Source: DASUSH01 sp963785155 (GTDB taxonomy: Bacteria; Actinomycetota; Thermoleophilia; Solirubrobacterales; 70-9). From it: 64,000 nucleotides of DNA. Shown in pieces: positions 34,579 to 42,741 of the stretch. Numbering within the stretch: position 1 is the stretch's first letter; every line of letters starts with the position of its first letter. Location of the stretch: NCBI GenBank assembly GCA_963785155.1, contig CAWAUB010000007.1:62001-126000 (forward strand). The letters are read 5' to 3'. The position numbers and the translations under genes were made by a program. The notes below the pieces were generated by a model. It made no database searches. It was given only the letters and a program-made list of their open reading frames with translations, and was not told where the DNA came from.

Positions 34579-36095
34579 GTGACCGTCCCCTCGCTCTGCC
34601 TGGTCATCCTCGACGGCTGGGGCCTGGCGCCGGCGGGGCCGGGCAACGCGGTCGAGCAGGCGAATACCCCGTACTTCGACTCGCTCTGGGAGCGCTATCC
34701 GCACACGACCCTGACCGCTTGCGGTGAGGCGGTCGGGCTGCCCGACGGGCAGATGGGGAACTCGGAGGTCGGGCACCTGAACCTCGGCGCGGGCGCCGTC
34801 GTGAAGCAGGAATTGCTGCGGATCAACGAGGCGATCGCCGACGGCAGCTTCTTCGAGAACGAGGTCCTGCTCGCCGCCTGCGCGAAGGCGCGCGAGAGCG
34901 CCACCGGGCGGTTGCACCTGATCGGGCTCGTCTCCGACGGCGGCGTCCACTCGGGCTGGGAGCACATCGAGGCCTGCATCGAGCTCGCTGCCCGGGAGGG
35001 CGTCCCCGACCTCGTCGTCCATGCCTTCACCGACGGCCGCGACACGCTGCCGAAGTCGGCTCCCGGATATATCGAGGAGCTGGAGCGGTGGCTCCGCAGC
35101 GCCGGCCGGATCGGCACGGTCAGCGGCCGCTATTACGCGATGGACCGCGACAACCGCTGGGAGCGGACGAAGCTCGCCTACGACGCGCTCGTCCACGGCC
35201 GCGGCCTGAACGCGGCCAGCGCCTTCGACGCGGTTCGCGAGTCGCACGAGCGCGACGAGCGCGGCGACGAGTTCATCCGCCCGACCGTGATCGGGGACTA
35301 CGACGGGGATGTCGGACGGCGACGCGGTGCTGCACTTCAACTTCCGTCCCGACCGCGCCCGCCAGCTCGTCATGGCGCTCGGCGAGCCGGATTTCGAGGA
35401 GTTCGATCGCAGCGGCGCGCCCCGGGTCGAGCTCTCGACGATGACCCAGTACCGCGCCGAGTGGGCCTACCCGATCGCCTTCGCGCCGGTCGAGCCGGAG
35501 ACGACGCTGGCCGAGGTCATCGCCGAGGCCGGGCTGCGCCAGCTCCACGTCGCCGAGACGGAGAAATACGCCCACGTCACCTACTTCTTCAACGGCGGCC
35601 GCGAGCGGGAGTGGGAGGGGGAGGAGCGCCGCCTTGTCCCCTCGCCGCGCGACGTCGCCACCTACGACGAGAAGCCGCAGATGTCCGCCCGCGAGGCCGC
35701 CGACGCGTTCACCGACAACTGGAAGGGGGGTGAGTTCAGCTTCGGGATCATCAACTTCGCCAACCCCGACATGGTCGGCCACACCGGCGACATTCCCGCC
35801 GCGGTGAAGGCGATCGAGGCGGTCGACGAGTGCCTCGCCCAGGTCGTCGCCGCGGTCGCCGATAGCGGCGGCGCCTGCATCGTCACCGCCGATCACGGCA
35901 ACGCCGACAACATGCTCGAGCCGGACGGCTCGCCGAACACGGCCCACTCGCTGAACCCCGTGCCGTTCGTCGTCACCGACCGAGGGGATCGGCCTGTCCG
36001 ATGGCGGCATCCTCGCCGACGTCGCGCCGACCGTCCTCGCCCTGCTCGGAATCGAGCAACCGGCCGCGATGACCGGCCGCTCGCTGCTCGTCTGA
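34579..36095 (+). CDS. gpmI: 2,3-bisphosphoglycerate-independent phosphoglycerate mutase
   Basis: The two-manganese alkaline-phosphatase-type mutase of glycolysis. Motifs: LVILDGWGLAPAG (metal Asp), QMGNSEVGHLNLGAG (phosphoserine), LIGLVSDGGVHSGWEH, HAFTDGRDTLPKSA, GRYYAMDRDNRW, FNFRPDRARQL, NFANPDMVGHTGD, and VTADHGNADNML with C-terminal TAHSLNPVPFV. Two extra bases break the frame, in GACGGGGATG near 35310 and in gac-C-gagg near 35985; both are needed for the complete enzyme of about 505 residues. The TGA overlaps the ATG of tgt. Confidence 0.93.
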
Positions 36096-37321
36096 TGCGC
36101 GCGGACCCCGACCGGCTCGAGTTCGAGATCGAGGCGCGGGACGGCGCCGCCCGCGCCGGCCACCTGCTGACGGCCCACGGGCCGGTCGCTACGCCGGCGT
36201 TCGTGCCGCTGGCGACGAAGGCGACGGTGCGCTCGCTCTCGGGCGCCGAGGTGGCCGGGCTCGGCTACGAGATGGTCCTCGGCAACACCTACCACCTGAT
36301 GCTGTCGCCCGGCGCCGAGCGGATCGAGGCGCTCGGCGGCCTCCACCGGTTCATGGGCTGGGAGCGGCCGATCATCACCGACTCCGGCGGCTTCCAGGTC
36401 TTCTCGCTGGCGCACGGTGGCGTGGCGGACGAGATAAAAGGCCGCCGCGGGGCAAAGCCCGCGGCGGGCGCGGGTGATGCGGCGGGGCATGGCTCGGTCC
36501 TCGAGATCTCCGAGGAGGGCGTTCGCTTCCGCTCCCACATCGACGGCTCCGAGTGGTTCATGGGGCCGGAGGAGTCGATGCAGGTGCAGGCAGCGCTCGG
36601 CTCCGACATCGCCCTCGTCTTCGACGAGTGCACGCCGTTTCACGCCGACCGCGACTACACGGCCCGCTCGACCGAGCGAACGCATCGCTGGCTCGACCGC
36701 TGCCTCGAGTGGCACAACGCGAACGGCCCGGAGCGGCAGGCGGTCTTCGGGATCGTCCAGGGCGGTATCTACGAGGACCTACGCGAGCGTTCGGCGGAGC
36801 GGGTCGCCGCAGCCGGCGTCGACGGCATCGCGATCGGAGGCACCCTCGGACGCGACAAGCCGGAGATGTACGGCGTCCTCGACCTGACGTTGCCCCACCT
36901 GCCCACCGACGCCCCCAAGCACCTGCTCGGCATCGGCGAGCCCGACGATCTGCTCGAGGGCATCGCCCGCGGCATCGACAGCTTCGACTGCGCCGTCCCC
37001 ACCCGCCTCGCCCGCCACGGCATGGCGCTCGGCCCACACCCCGACTCCCGCTACCGCTTCAACGTCCGCCACGCCGGCCTCGAGCGCGACGAGGGCCCGC
37101 TCGTCGAGGGCTGCCCCTGCGACACATGCGCCTCACACACCCGCGCCTACGTGCACTACCTGGCCCGCAGCGAGGAGCTGACCGGAGTCCGCCTACTCAC
37201 GCACCACAACCTCGCCTACACCGAGGCGATCGTGGCCGGCGCCCGCGAGGCGATCGCGGCGGCACGCTTCGACACCTACCGCTCCGCCGTCCTCGCCGGA
37301 TCCGCCCCCTGGGCCGCCTGA
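36095..37321 (+). CDS. tgt: queuine tRNA-ribosyltransferase (tRNA-guanine transglycosylase)
   Basis: It exchanges guanine 34 of tRNAs for a preQ1-type base. Motifs: MVLGNTYHLMLSPG, IITDSGGFQVFSL (Asp), VFDECTPFHAD, FGIVQGGIYEDLR, IAIGGTLGRDKPEMY, SFDCAVPTRLARHG (nucleophilic Asp region), and zinc ligands in CPCDTC and a following His. Its 408 residues exceed the common 370-380 because of a Gly/Ala-rich insert after ADEIKG, encoded by a perfect 10-bp palindrome. It begins at ATG 36095, overlapping gpmI by one base, and converges with the kinase gene. Confidence 0.93.
   Translation: MRADPDRLEFEIEARDGAARAGHLLTAHGPVATPAFVPLATKATVRSLSGAEVAGLGYEMVLGNTYHLMLSPGAERIEALGGLHRFMGWERPIITDSGGFQVFSLAHGGVADEIKGRRGAKPAAGAGDAAGHGSVLEISEEGVRFRSHIDGSEWFMGPEESMQVQAALGSDIALVFDECTPFHADRDYTARSTERTHRWLDRCLEWHNANGPERQAVFGIVQGGIYEDLRERSAERVAAAGVDGIAIGGTLGRDKPEMYGVLDLTLPHLPTDAPKHLLGIGEPDDLLEGIARGIDSFDCAVPTRLARHGMALGPHPDSRYRFNVRHAGLERDEGPLVEGCPCDTCASHTRAYVHYLARSEELTGVRLLTHHNLAYTEAIVAGAREAIAAARFDTYRSAVLAGSAPWAA
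36442..36467. repeat. perfect palindrome inside tgt
   Basis: CCGCCGCGGG and CCCGCGGCGG pair perfectly around GCAAAG, directly after AAAAGG. It encodes the GRRGAKPAAG segment of the Tgt insert, so the DNA palindrome is tolerated as a protein loop. Confidence 0.7.
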
Positions 37322-37328
37322 GCGACCC

Positions 37329-38567
37329 CTACTGCGTGTTCTCCTCGATGAACGCCTCGAGCTCGTCGATCTGCTCGTTGACGTTGTCCTTGAGCAGCTG
37401 GCCGAGGTCGGTCTGCTGGCCGGCGTCGGTGACCAGGAGGACGACGGCGACGATGATCGCGGCGAGGACGGCGATCAGAAGAAGGGCGCCGAGCGTGCGC
37501 ATGAACGTGCCGAAGCCGGAGCGCTTCTTCGGCGCCGGCCGGCTCGGGCGCTGGGGCGGGGGAGGGGGAGCCGCCGCCCGGCGCGGGCGGGGGAGCGGTT
37601 GCGGAGCGGACGGGGTCGGCGGCTCCTCGCGGGTGAGGCGGCGCGTGCGGCCGGTGACCGGCTCGCCCGTGAGCGCGCGAGTTGGCGCCTCGCCGTCGAT
37701 CGTCGTCGGGTCCTCGCCGGCCAGGCCCATGCGGAGCGCGGTCGCGAGCGTTCGCGCCGAGCTGTAGCGGACCTCGACGTCGTTTTCGAGGGCCTTCAGG
37801 ACGGCGTCGGAAAGCGTCTGCGGAACGGTGTCGTCGTAGATGGTCGGTGGCAGCGGGCGCTCGTTCTCCCGGCGGATCGCGAGCTCGGCGAGGGTCGAGC
37901 CCTCATAGGGGAGTCGCGCGGTGAGCAACTGGTAGAGGACGACGCCGAGCGCGTAGACGTCGGAAGCGCCCGTCGCCTCGTCGCCGCGGGCCTGCTCGGG
38001 TGCAAGGTAGGCGGCGGTGCCGACGACCGAACCGACCTGGGTCAGCCGGGTCTGCTCGGCGGCGCGCGCGATCCCGAAATCGGTGAGCTTGACGGTCATC
38101 GCGTCGGTGTCGTGCTGCCCCGTCTCGACCGCCGGCCCGCCGATGATCATCAGGTTGCCGGGCTTGACGTCGCGGTGGATGATCCCCTGCCGATGGGCGT
38201 ATTCGAGCCCCGCGCAGGCCTGCACACCGACCTCGACCGCGACCTGCGGCCCCAGCGCCCCCTTCGTCTGCAGAAGCTGTGCGCCGGACTTGCCCTCGAC
38301 GTACTCCATGACGATGTAGTGGCGTTCGTTGTCGACCCCGGTGTCGTAGACCTGGACGATGTTCGGGTGGATCAGCTTCGCGACCGCGAGCGCCTCACGG
38401 CGGAAGCGGGCGACGAACTTCTCGTCGTCGGAGAGGTGCTCGGCGAGGATCTTCACCGCGACCTCGCGCTCGAGCACGGAGTCGGTCGCCTTGAAGACGG
38501 ACGACATGCCGCCCGAGCCCAGGCGGTCGCCCAGCTCGTAGCGGTCCGAGATCGTCCCGCGCGTCAC
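37329..38567 (-). CDS. membrane-anchored Ser/Thr protein kinase
   Basis: The 412-residue PknB-like kinase has all catalytic motifs: GSGGMSSVF (Gly loop), VAVKIL (Lys), IIHRDVKPGN (HRD), LTDFGIARA (DFG), GTAAYLAPEQARGD (APE) and SDVYALGVVLYQLL. A 10-residue insert before DFG (ETGQHDTDAM) is unusual. A Pro/Arg-rich linker (300-350) precedes one membrane helix (ALLLIAVLAAIIVAVVLLV, about 364-382). Only about 30 residues lie outside, ending in a coiled acidic helix; no PASTA repeats. Its GTG overlaps the upstream lipoprotein stop (GTGA), so both belong to the operon behind leader copy 5. Confidence 0.92.
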   Translation of the reverse strand: MTRGTISDRYELGDRLGSGGMSSVFKATDSVLEREVAVKILAEHLSDDEKFVARFRREALAVAKLIHPNIVQVYDTGVDNERHYIVMEYVEGKSGAQLLQTKGALGPQVAVEVGVQACAGLEYAHRQGIIHRDVKPGNLMIIGGPAVETGQHDTDAMTVKLTDFGIARAAEQTRLTQVGSVVGTAAYLAPEQARGDEATGASDVYALGVVLYQLLTARLPYEGSTLAELAIRRENERPLPPTIYDDTVPQTLSDAVLKALENDVEVRYSSARTLATALRMGLAGEDPTTIDGEAPTRALTGEPVTGRTRRLTREEPPTPSAPQPLPRPRRAAAPPPPPQRPSRPAPKKRSGFGTFMRTLGALLLIAVLAAIIVAVVLLVTDAGQQTDLGQLLKDNVNEQIDELEAFIEENTQ

Positions 38568-39103
38568 TCGTCCTCCTCGATGCCGCCGGAGGGCGGCGCC
38601 CCGCCTTGGCCAGGCGGGGTAGCGGGGGGTCCGTTCGGACCGCCACCTTCACCGGGCGGCTGCTCGGGCGTCTCGGGCTCCTCCTCTTCGGGAGGCGTGG
38701 TCGTCGTCGTGGTGGTCGTCTCCTCCGGGACCGACGTCGTCGGCGCGACCTCGGTCGTCTCGGTCTCCGTCGTCGAGGTCTCGTCGGAGGTGCCTGTGTC
38801 GGTGCACTCCTCCTCGAGCTGATCGTCGATTCGGGTCACCATCGCGTTCAGAGCATCGACGATCTCCGGGTCGGTCTCCCCGGGCAGCGCCTCGACCGAC
38901 GCGCGCAGCTCGGTCGTCGACGCCTGGGCGACGTCGCATTCCTGTGCCGCGGTGGCGGCGTCGATCTCCGCGGCGAGCGACTTCATCTCGTCGGCCTGAT
39001 CGGCCGGGATGCCGGCGCCGCCGTCATCGCTGCCGCAGCCGGCCACGAACACGGCCGCCGCGACAAGGCAGGCAACCAAGATCTTCCCGCAAAACCCAGG
39101 CAT
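38564..39103 (-). CDS. lipoprotein with Thr/Glu/Pro-rich tail
   Basis: The 179-residue protein has a lipoprotein signal, GKILVACLVAAAVFVAGC. A helical domain of about 75 residues with two Cys (AAQECDVAQ, LEEECTDT) follows, then a low-complexity Thr/Glu/Pro/Gly tail ending in GGIEEDE. The domain has no family I recognise. Gene order suggests a sensor or partner of the kinase encoded next, whose outside domain is almost absent; this is inference. The ATG is partly buried in hairpin 2 of leader copy 5. Confidence 0.75.
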   Translation of the reverse strand: MPGFCGKILVACLVAAAVFVAGCGSDDGGAGIPADQADEMKSLAAEIDAATAAQECDVAQASTTELRASVEALPGETDPEIVDALNAMVTRIDDQLEEECTDTGTSDETSTTETETTEVAPTTSVPEETTTTTTTTPPEEEEPETPEQPPGEGGGPNGPPATPPGQGGAPPSGGIEEDE

Positions 39104-39171
39104 CCCTGCAGAGGAGATCGAGCCGAACCGGACGCGAAGCGGAGGATTCGGCGTTTCATGTTCCGAGTCTA
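39104..39171 (-). promoter_or_regulatory. structured leader element, copy 5 (upstream of lipoprotein/kinase operon)
   Basis: On the minus strand TAGACT (39171-39166) is followed 6 nt later by ATG 39159 and the leader down to 39104 (56 nt). Hairpin 1 is identical to copy 1. Hairpin 2 changes to ATCTCCT-CTGC-AGGGAT: an A-T pair becomes C-G on both sides and one T bulges. In the peptide frame the stop is lost (TGA became GGG), so the PNPPLRV frame would read into the lipoprotein. The leader's own ATG is in another frame. Confidence 0.83.
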
Positions 39172-39202
39172 GACATCGCTTCGCGGCCTTCCGTGCGCCA
39201 TC

Positions 39203-39931
39203 TCACTGGCCCACATAGAGCCTCCTCGCCAGCGCTCCGGGGAGCCCAGCGGCCTCGATCGCGCTGGCCGCGCGGTCGATCTCGTACTCGACCCGGTGAT
39301 AGGTGGCGCTCCAGGCCTCCGTGTCGAGCTCCAGCCATGCGGCGCGCGGATCGCCGTCCCGCGGCTGGCCGACGCTGCCCGGGTTGATCAGCCAGCGGCC
39401 CTCGTTGACGTCGAGGTCGGTGCCGACCCCTGCCTGGGCGCCCTGGACACCCTCCGGGGTCTCCTTGAAGAAGAGCGCCACGTGGGAGTGCCCGACGAAG
39501 CTGATCCGCGTTGCCTGGGCCTCCATGCACTCCGCCGCCTGGTCGGGCCAGAGCACGTACTCCCAGACCGGATCGCGCGGCGAGGCGTGGTAGAGGGAGA
39601 CCTCGTGTGAGGTGTCGGAGGGCTCGAGGCCGCGCAGGAAGTCGAGCGTGGCCTCCGAGGAGTTGGCCTGGGTCCACTCGACCGCGGCGGCGGCGGCGTG
39701 GGAGAACGTCTCCAGGTCAAGCGCGCCGATCACGGCCAGGTCGTGGTTGCCGACCAGGCACAGCGAGCACCGCTCGGCGGCCAGAGCGGCGCAATCGTCC
39801 GGCTGGGCCCCGTAGCCGACGACGTCCCCGAGGCACCAGATTTCGTCCGGCTCGGTCTCCTCGACGTCGGTCAGGACGGCTTCGAGCGCCGGGAGATTCG
39901 CGTGGATGTCGCTGAAGATCGCTATCCGCAT
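39203..39931 (-). CDS. calcineurin-like metallophosphoesterase
   Basis: The 242-residue protein has the YfcE/MJ0936-type set of metal ligands: FSDIHANLPALEAVL (D-x-H), WCLGDVVGYGAQPDDC (GD), VGNHDLAV (GNHD), VSLYHASPRD and FVGHSHVALFF (GHSH), then INPGSVGQPRDG. Such enzymes hydrolyse phosphodiesters or phosphomonoesters in the cytosol; the substrate is unknown. It lies 43 nt upstream of the -10 of leader copy 5. Confidence 0.9.
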   Translation of the reverse strand: MRIAIFSDIHANLPALEAVLTDVEETEPDEIWCLGDVVGYGAQPDDCAALAAERCSLCLVGNHDLAVIGALDLETFSHAAAAAVEWTQANSSEATLDFLRGLEPSDTSHEVSLYHASPRDPVWEYVLWPDQAAECMEAQATRISFVGHSHVALFFKETPEGVQGAQAGVGTDLDVNEGRWLINPGSVGQPRDGDPRAAWLELDTEAWSATYHRVEYEIDRAASAIEAAGLPGALARRLYVGQ

Positions 39932-39983
39932 GCGGCCGGGACCCCCGATGCCGGCCGGCAGCGGAAGCGGGTCAGGTCCGTCT

Positions 39984-39989
39984 TATCGT
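39984..39989 (+). promoter_or_regulatory. -10 hexamer, leaderless-type start
   Basis: TATCGT ends 6 nt before ATG 39996 of the M48 protease gene. Confidence 0.5.
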
Positions 39990-39995
39990 ACGAAC

Positions 39996-41278
39996 ATGCG
40001 TCAGATGACCCCTCGCTCGCGCTCGGCGCTCCTGATCGGCGCGACCGCGGTGGCGGCTTTCCTGGTTGCCGAGGGGGCCGTTCTGCTGCTGAGGCCACGT
40101 GCCGAGCTGCTCGAGCCGGTCGCCGTCAGCGCCGGCGATTACTTCGACGCGGCCCAGGTCGAGCGTGCGGAGGACTTCCGCGACGGCCAGCGCCTGCTCG
40201 GGCTCGGCGGTCTCGCGGTCTCGGGCGCGGTGCTCGTCGCGCTTTCGCTGGGCCGGCCGCGGGCGGCGCGGCGAGCCCTCGAACGGCTCGGCCGCCGGCC
40301 GGTGCTCGGCGCAGCCGCCGCCGGGGCCGGGCTTTCGGTGGTCATCGCGGTCGTCGGCCTGCCCCTGGCGGCGATCGCCCACGAGCGCGCCGTCGACGTC
40401 GGCCTCTCGACCCAGAGCCTCGCCGCCTGGCTCGGGGACGAGGCGAAGGCCGTCGCGATCGCAGCCGTCCTGACGGGCGCCGGCGCCGCGATCCTGCTCG
40501 CCCTCGTGCGCCGCCTTCCGCGGGGCTGGTGGGCCGTCGCGGCGGGAGGCGTCGTTACCTACGCCGTCATCTCCCAGGCGCTCGCACCGGTCCTCCTCGC
40601 TCCGCTCTTCAACGACTTCGAGAAGCTCGAACCCGGCCCGGCGCGCGAGACTGTGGTCGAGCTCGCGGACTCCGCGGGGGTGGAGATCGGCGAGATCTAC
40701 GAGGTCGATGCGAGCCGCCGGTCGACCGCGCTCAACGCCTACGTATCGGGGCTCGGGCCGACCAAGCGGGTCGTCGTCTACGACAACCTGCTCGCCTGGG
40801 TCGAGCAGGAGGGGCGGAGGCGGCCGTCTTTGAGTGTGAGGCCCTGCGCTCTGTGCTCGCGCACGAGCTCGCGCACGCGCGCAACGACGACATCTGGCGC
40901 GGCATCGCCTTTCTCGCGATCGCCGCGCCGCTCGGACTGCTTGCCGTCAAGCTCGGCGGCACGGCGCTGGCCCGCCGCGGAGAGGCGGACCCCGGCTCGC
41001 CCGCGGCGTTACCCGCCTACGGCCTGGCGATCGGCGCGGTGTCCATCGTGATCGGGATCGCCGGGATGCAGCTATCGCGCGACGTCGAGGCGGCGGCTGA
41101 CGACTTCGCGCTGCGCCTCACGGACGATCCTCAGGCGCTGATCGACCTGCAGACGGACCTGGCCGAGCGCAACCTCGGCGATCCGGACCCACCGGCCTGG
41201 TCGCAGTTCCTGTTCGGCTCCCACCCGACAACGCTCGAGCGGATCGGCGCGGCAAAGGCCTACGACCAAACGCGCTAG
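39996..41278 (+). CDS. M48-family membrane metalloprotease (Ste24/CaaX protease-like)
   Basis: Multi-pass membrane protein, about 427 residues when restored. An M48 N-terminal domain has several helices (LLIGATAVAAFLVAEGAVLLL, GLSVVIAVVGLPLAAIA, AVAAGGVVTYAVIS) and the block APLFNDFEKLEPG. The zinc motif is VLAHELAHARNDD (HExxH), with the third ligand Glu in RDVEAAADDFALRL and a final SHPTTLERI. It degrades or processes membrane proteins. The frame shifts near 40815 (gaggggcgga) directly before the active site and is restored by one base. Its stop overlaps that of the convergent glycosidase. Confidence 0.87.
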
Positions 41279-42378
41279 TCGCCCGCGACCGACTTGAAGG
41301 CGAAGTACGAGGGCTTCGCCTCGCGCGTGTTGGTGAGGAGGCCCGCCTTGTCGCAAAACTCGCAGATGGCCACGCCGGGATCCAGGTCCTGCCAGGCGTA
41401 CCAGTGCAGGCCGGCGATGTTCCATTTGCCGCGGTTCTTCCGGAAGAGGCCGAACGACTTCTTCAGGAGGGTGGCCTGGCCCTCGGGGCCGACGCCGAGG
41501 ATGGTCGGCGGCTCGCTCGACGACCAGGCGACTTCGGTCACCCAGATGTCGCGGCCGCGGAAACCCGCCTCCCGCATCTCCTCGAGGACCCAATCCATCT
41601 GCACGTTGACTCGCTTTAGCGTCGGGCCGTACGGGTGCACACCGACGTCATCGAAGTACCGGCCGAGCCCGGGCCGCGCGAACGCGCGCTTGTAGTAGTT
41701 GAAAGCCTTGATCCCGTCGTTGGTCTCGTCCGGCGTCCCGAACAGTCCGGCGAAGACGACGTCGGCGCTCGCCTGTGCCTTGTGGATCGCACGTCCCGAG
41801 ATCTCGAGCAGCTTGGCGTACTCCTCGGGATCGGGCTTCGGCTGCCAGTAGCTGCCGTCGCTCGGTTCGTTCCAGATCTCCCAGTGGGTAATCGGCAACG
41901 GCCGCTTGCCGGGGAACTGCTGCGGGTAATAGCGCTTCCAGTACTGGCCGCCCCTCCCGTAGCGCTTGACCAGCGCGTCCAGGTAGGCCACATAGGCGGC
42001 CTTGTCCTTCTTGCTGCGGATCGGCGGCGTGTTCGAGTCTGGGCTGACGAAGCTCGGGACGTTGAGCAGGTAGGGGAACGTCCGCACCCCGAAGGAGGCC
42101 AGGTTTCCGACGATGTAGTCGGTGAACCGCCACTCGCAGATGCCGGTTTCCGCAGCCGACTGACAGCGGCCCGGAACGGCCTGGACGTTGCGCCAATCGA
42201 AGTGAGCCCGCAGCGTGCCGACCCCGGCCTCGCTCATCAGGAACGCGTCGAACGGGTAGATCGGTCCCTGCGTGACGACCCCGTAGAAGTCGCGCGGCAC
42301 CTTCGCGGCCGACGCGGATGCGGGAAGCGACGCCGCCATGACCAGGGCGGTCGCAAGAACGAAGAACGCCTTCCTCAA
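41275..42378 (-). CDS. secreted clan GH-A glycoside hydrolase
   Basis: The signal peptide LRKAFFVLATALVMAASLPASASA starts at TTG 42378, which overlaps the DUF3467 stop (TTGA) and has a GGAAGGA ribosome site; ATG 42438 is an alternative giving a long basic extension. The mature protein has the (beta/alpha)8 pattern: LRAHFDWRNVQAVPG, RTFPYLLNVPSFV, acid/base Glu in ITHWEIWNEPSDGSYW, YFDDVGVHPYG, and nucleophile Glu in IWVTEVAWSSSEPP, followed by LHWYAWQDLDPG. An extra Cys pair (CEFCDK) near the end is shared with its relatives at 49.7-52 kb. It probably acts on an extracellular beta-glycan. Confidence 0.83.
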   Translation of the reverse strand: MRKAFFVLATALVMAASLPASASAAKVPRDFYGVVTQGPIYPFDAFLMSEAGVGTLRAHFDWRNVQAVPGRCQSAAETGICEWRFTDYIVGNLASFGVRTFPYLLNVPSFVSPDSNTPPIRSKKDKAAYVAYLDALVKRYGRGGQYWKRYYPQQFPGKRPLPITHWEIWNEPSDGSYWQPKPDPEEYAKLLEISGRAIHKAQASADVVFAGLFGTPDETNDGIKAFNYYKRAFARPGLGRYFDDVGVHPYGPTLKRVNVQMDWVLEEMREAGFRGRDIWVTEVAWSSSEPPTILGVGPEGQATLLKKSFGLFRKNRGKWNIAGLHWYAWQDLDPGVAICEFCDKAGLLTNTREAKPSYFAFKSVAGD

Positions 42379-42677
42379 CCCGTTCCTTCCCCGCCCTCGA
42401 ATTCGGGAAGGCTCTTGATTCCCTCGCGTGTCCGCCATTTCGAATAGTTGTCCTCGAGCGCGTCGATCAGCTCGCGCATGAATCGCGGCGAGAGCGCGAC
42501 CCGGGAAACGACGACTCCCGGGATCTCCTCGTCCTCGACCTCGTGATCGACCCGGGCGAACGTGATCGTGAACTCGTAGTCGGAATGGCTGACGTTCGCG
42601 AAGTTCGCGTAGACGCCCGCCATCGCTTCCGGCGACGTGTGGATGTTGATCTGACGCTCCGGGCCCTCCTCTGGCAT
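42375..42677 (-). CDS. DUF3467-type small protein
   Basis: The 100-residue protein contains INIHTSPEAMAGVYANFANVSHSDYEFTITFARVD, VVSRVALSPRFMRELIDALEDNYSKW, the pattern of the DUF3467 family, whose role is unknown. The 64-nt gap to argS (42678-42741) contains TAGTAT and a small CTAAA/TTTAG hairpin; divergent promoters must lie there. Confidence 0.8.
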   Translation of the reverse strand: MPEEGPERQINIHTSPEAMAGVYANFANVSHSDYEFTITFARVDHEVEDEEIPGVVVSRVALSPRFMRELIDALEDNYSKWRTREGIKSLPEFEGGEGTG

Positions 42678-42741
42678 CGCGACCTAGTATCGCACCGTGG
42701 AGCTAAAGCCTTTAGAAGTTTTGGCCTCGGTGGACTGCTAG

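Noticed and set aside
33055..35373. A 772-codon minus-strand open frame opposite pgk-tpiA-gpmI
   Set aside because: It covers four well-conserved glycolytic coding segments on the other strand and shows only Arg/Ala/Gly-rich composition.
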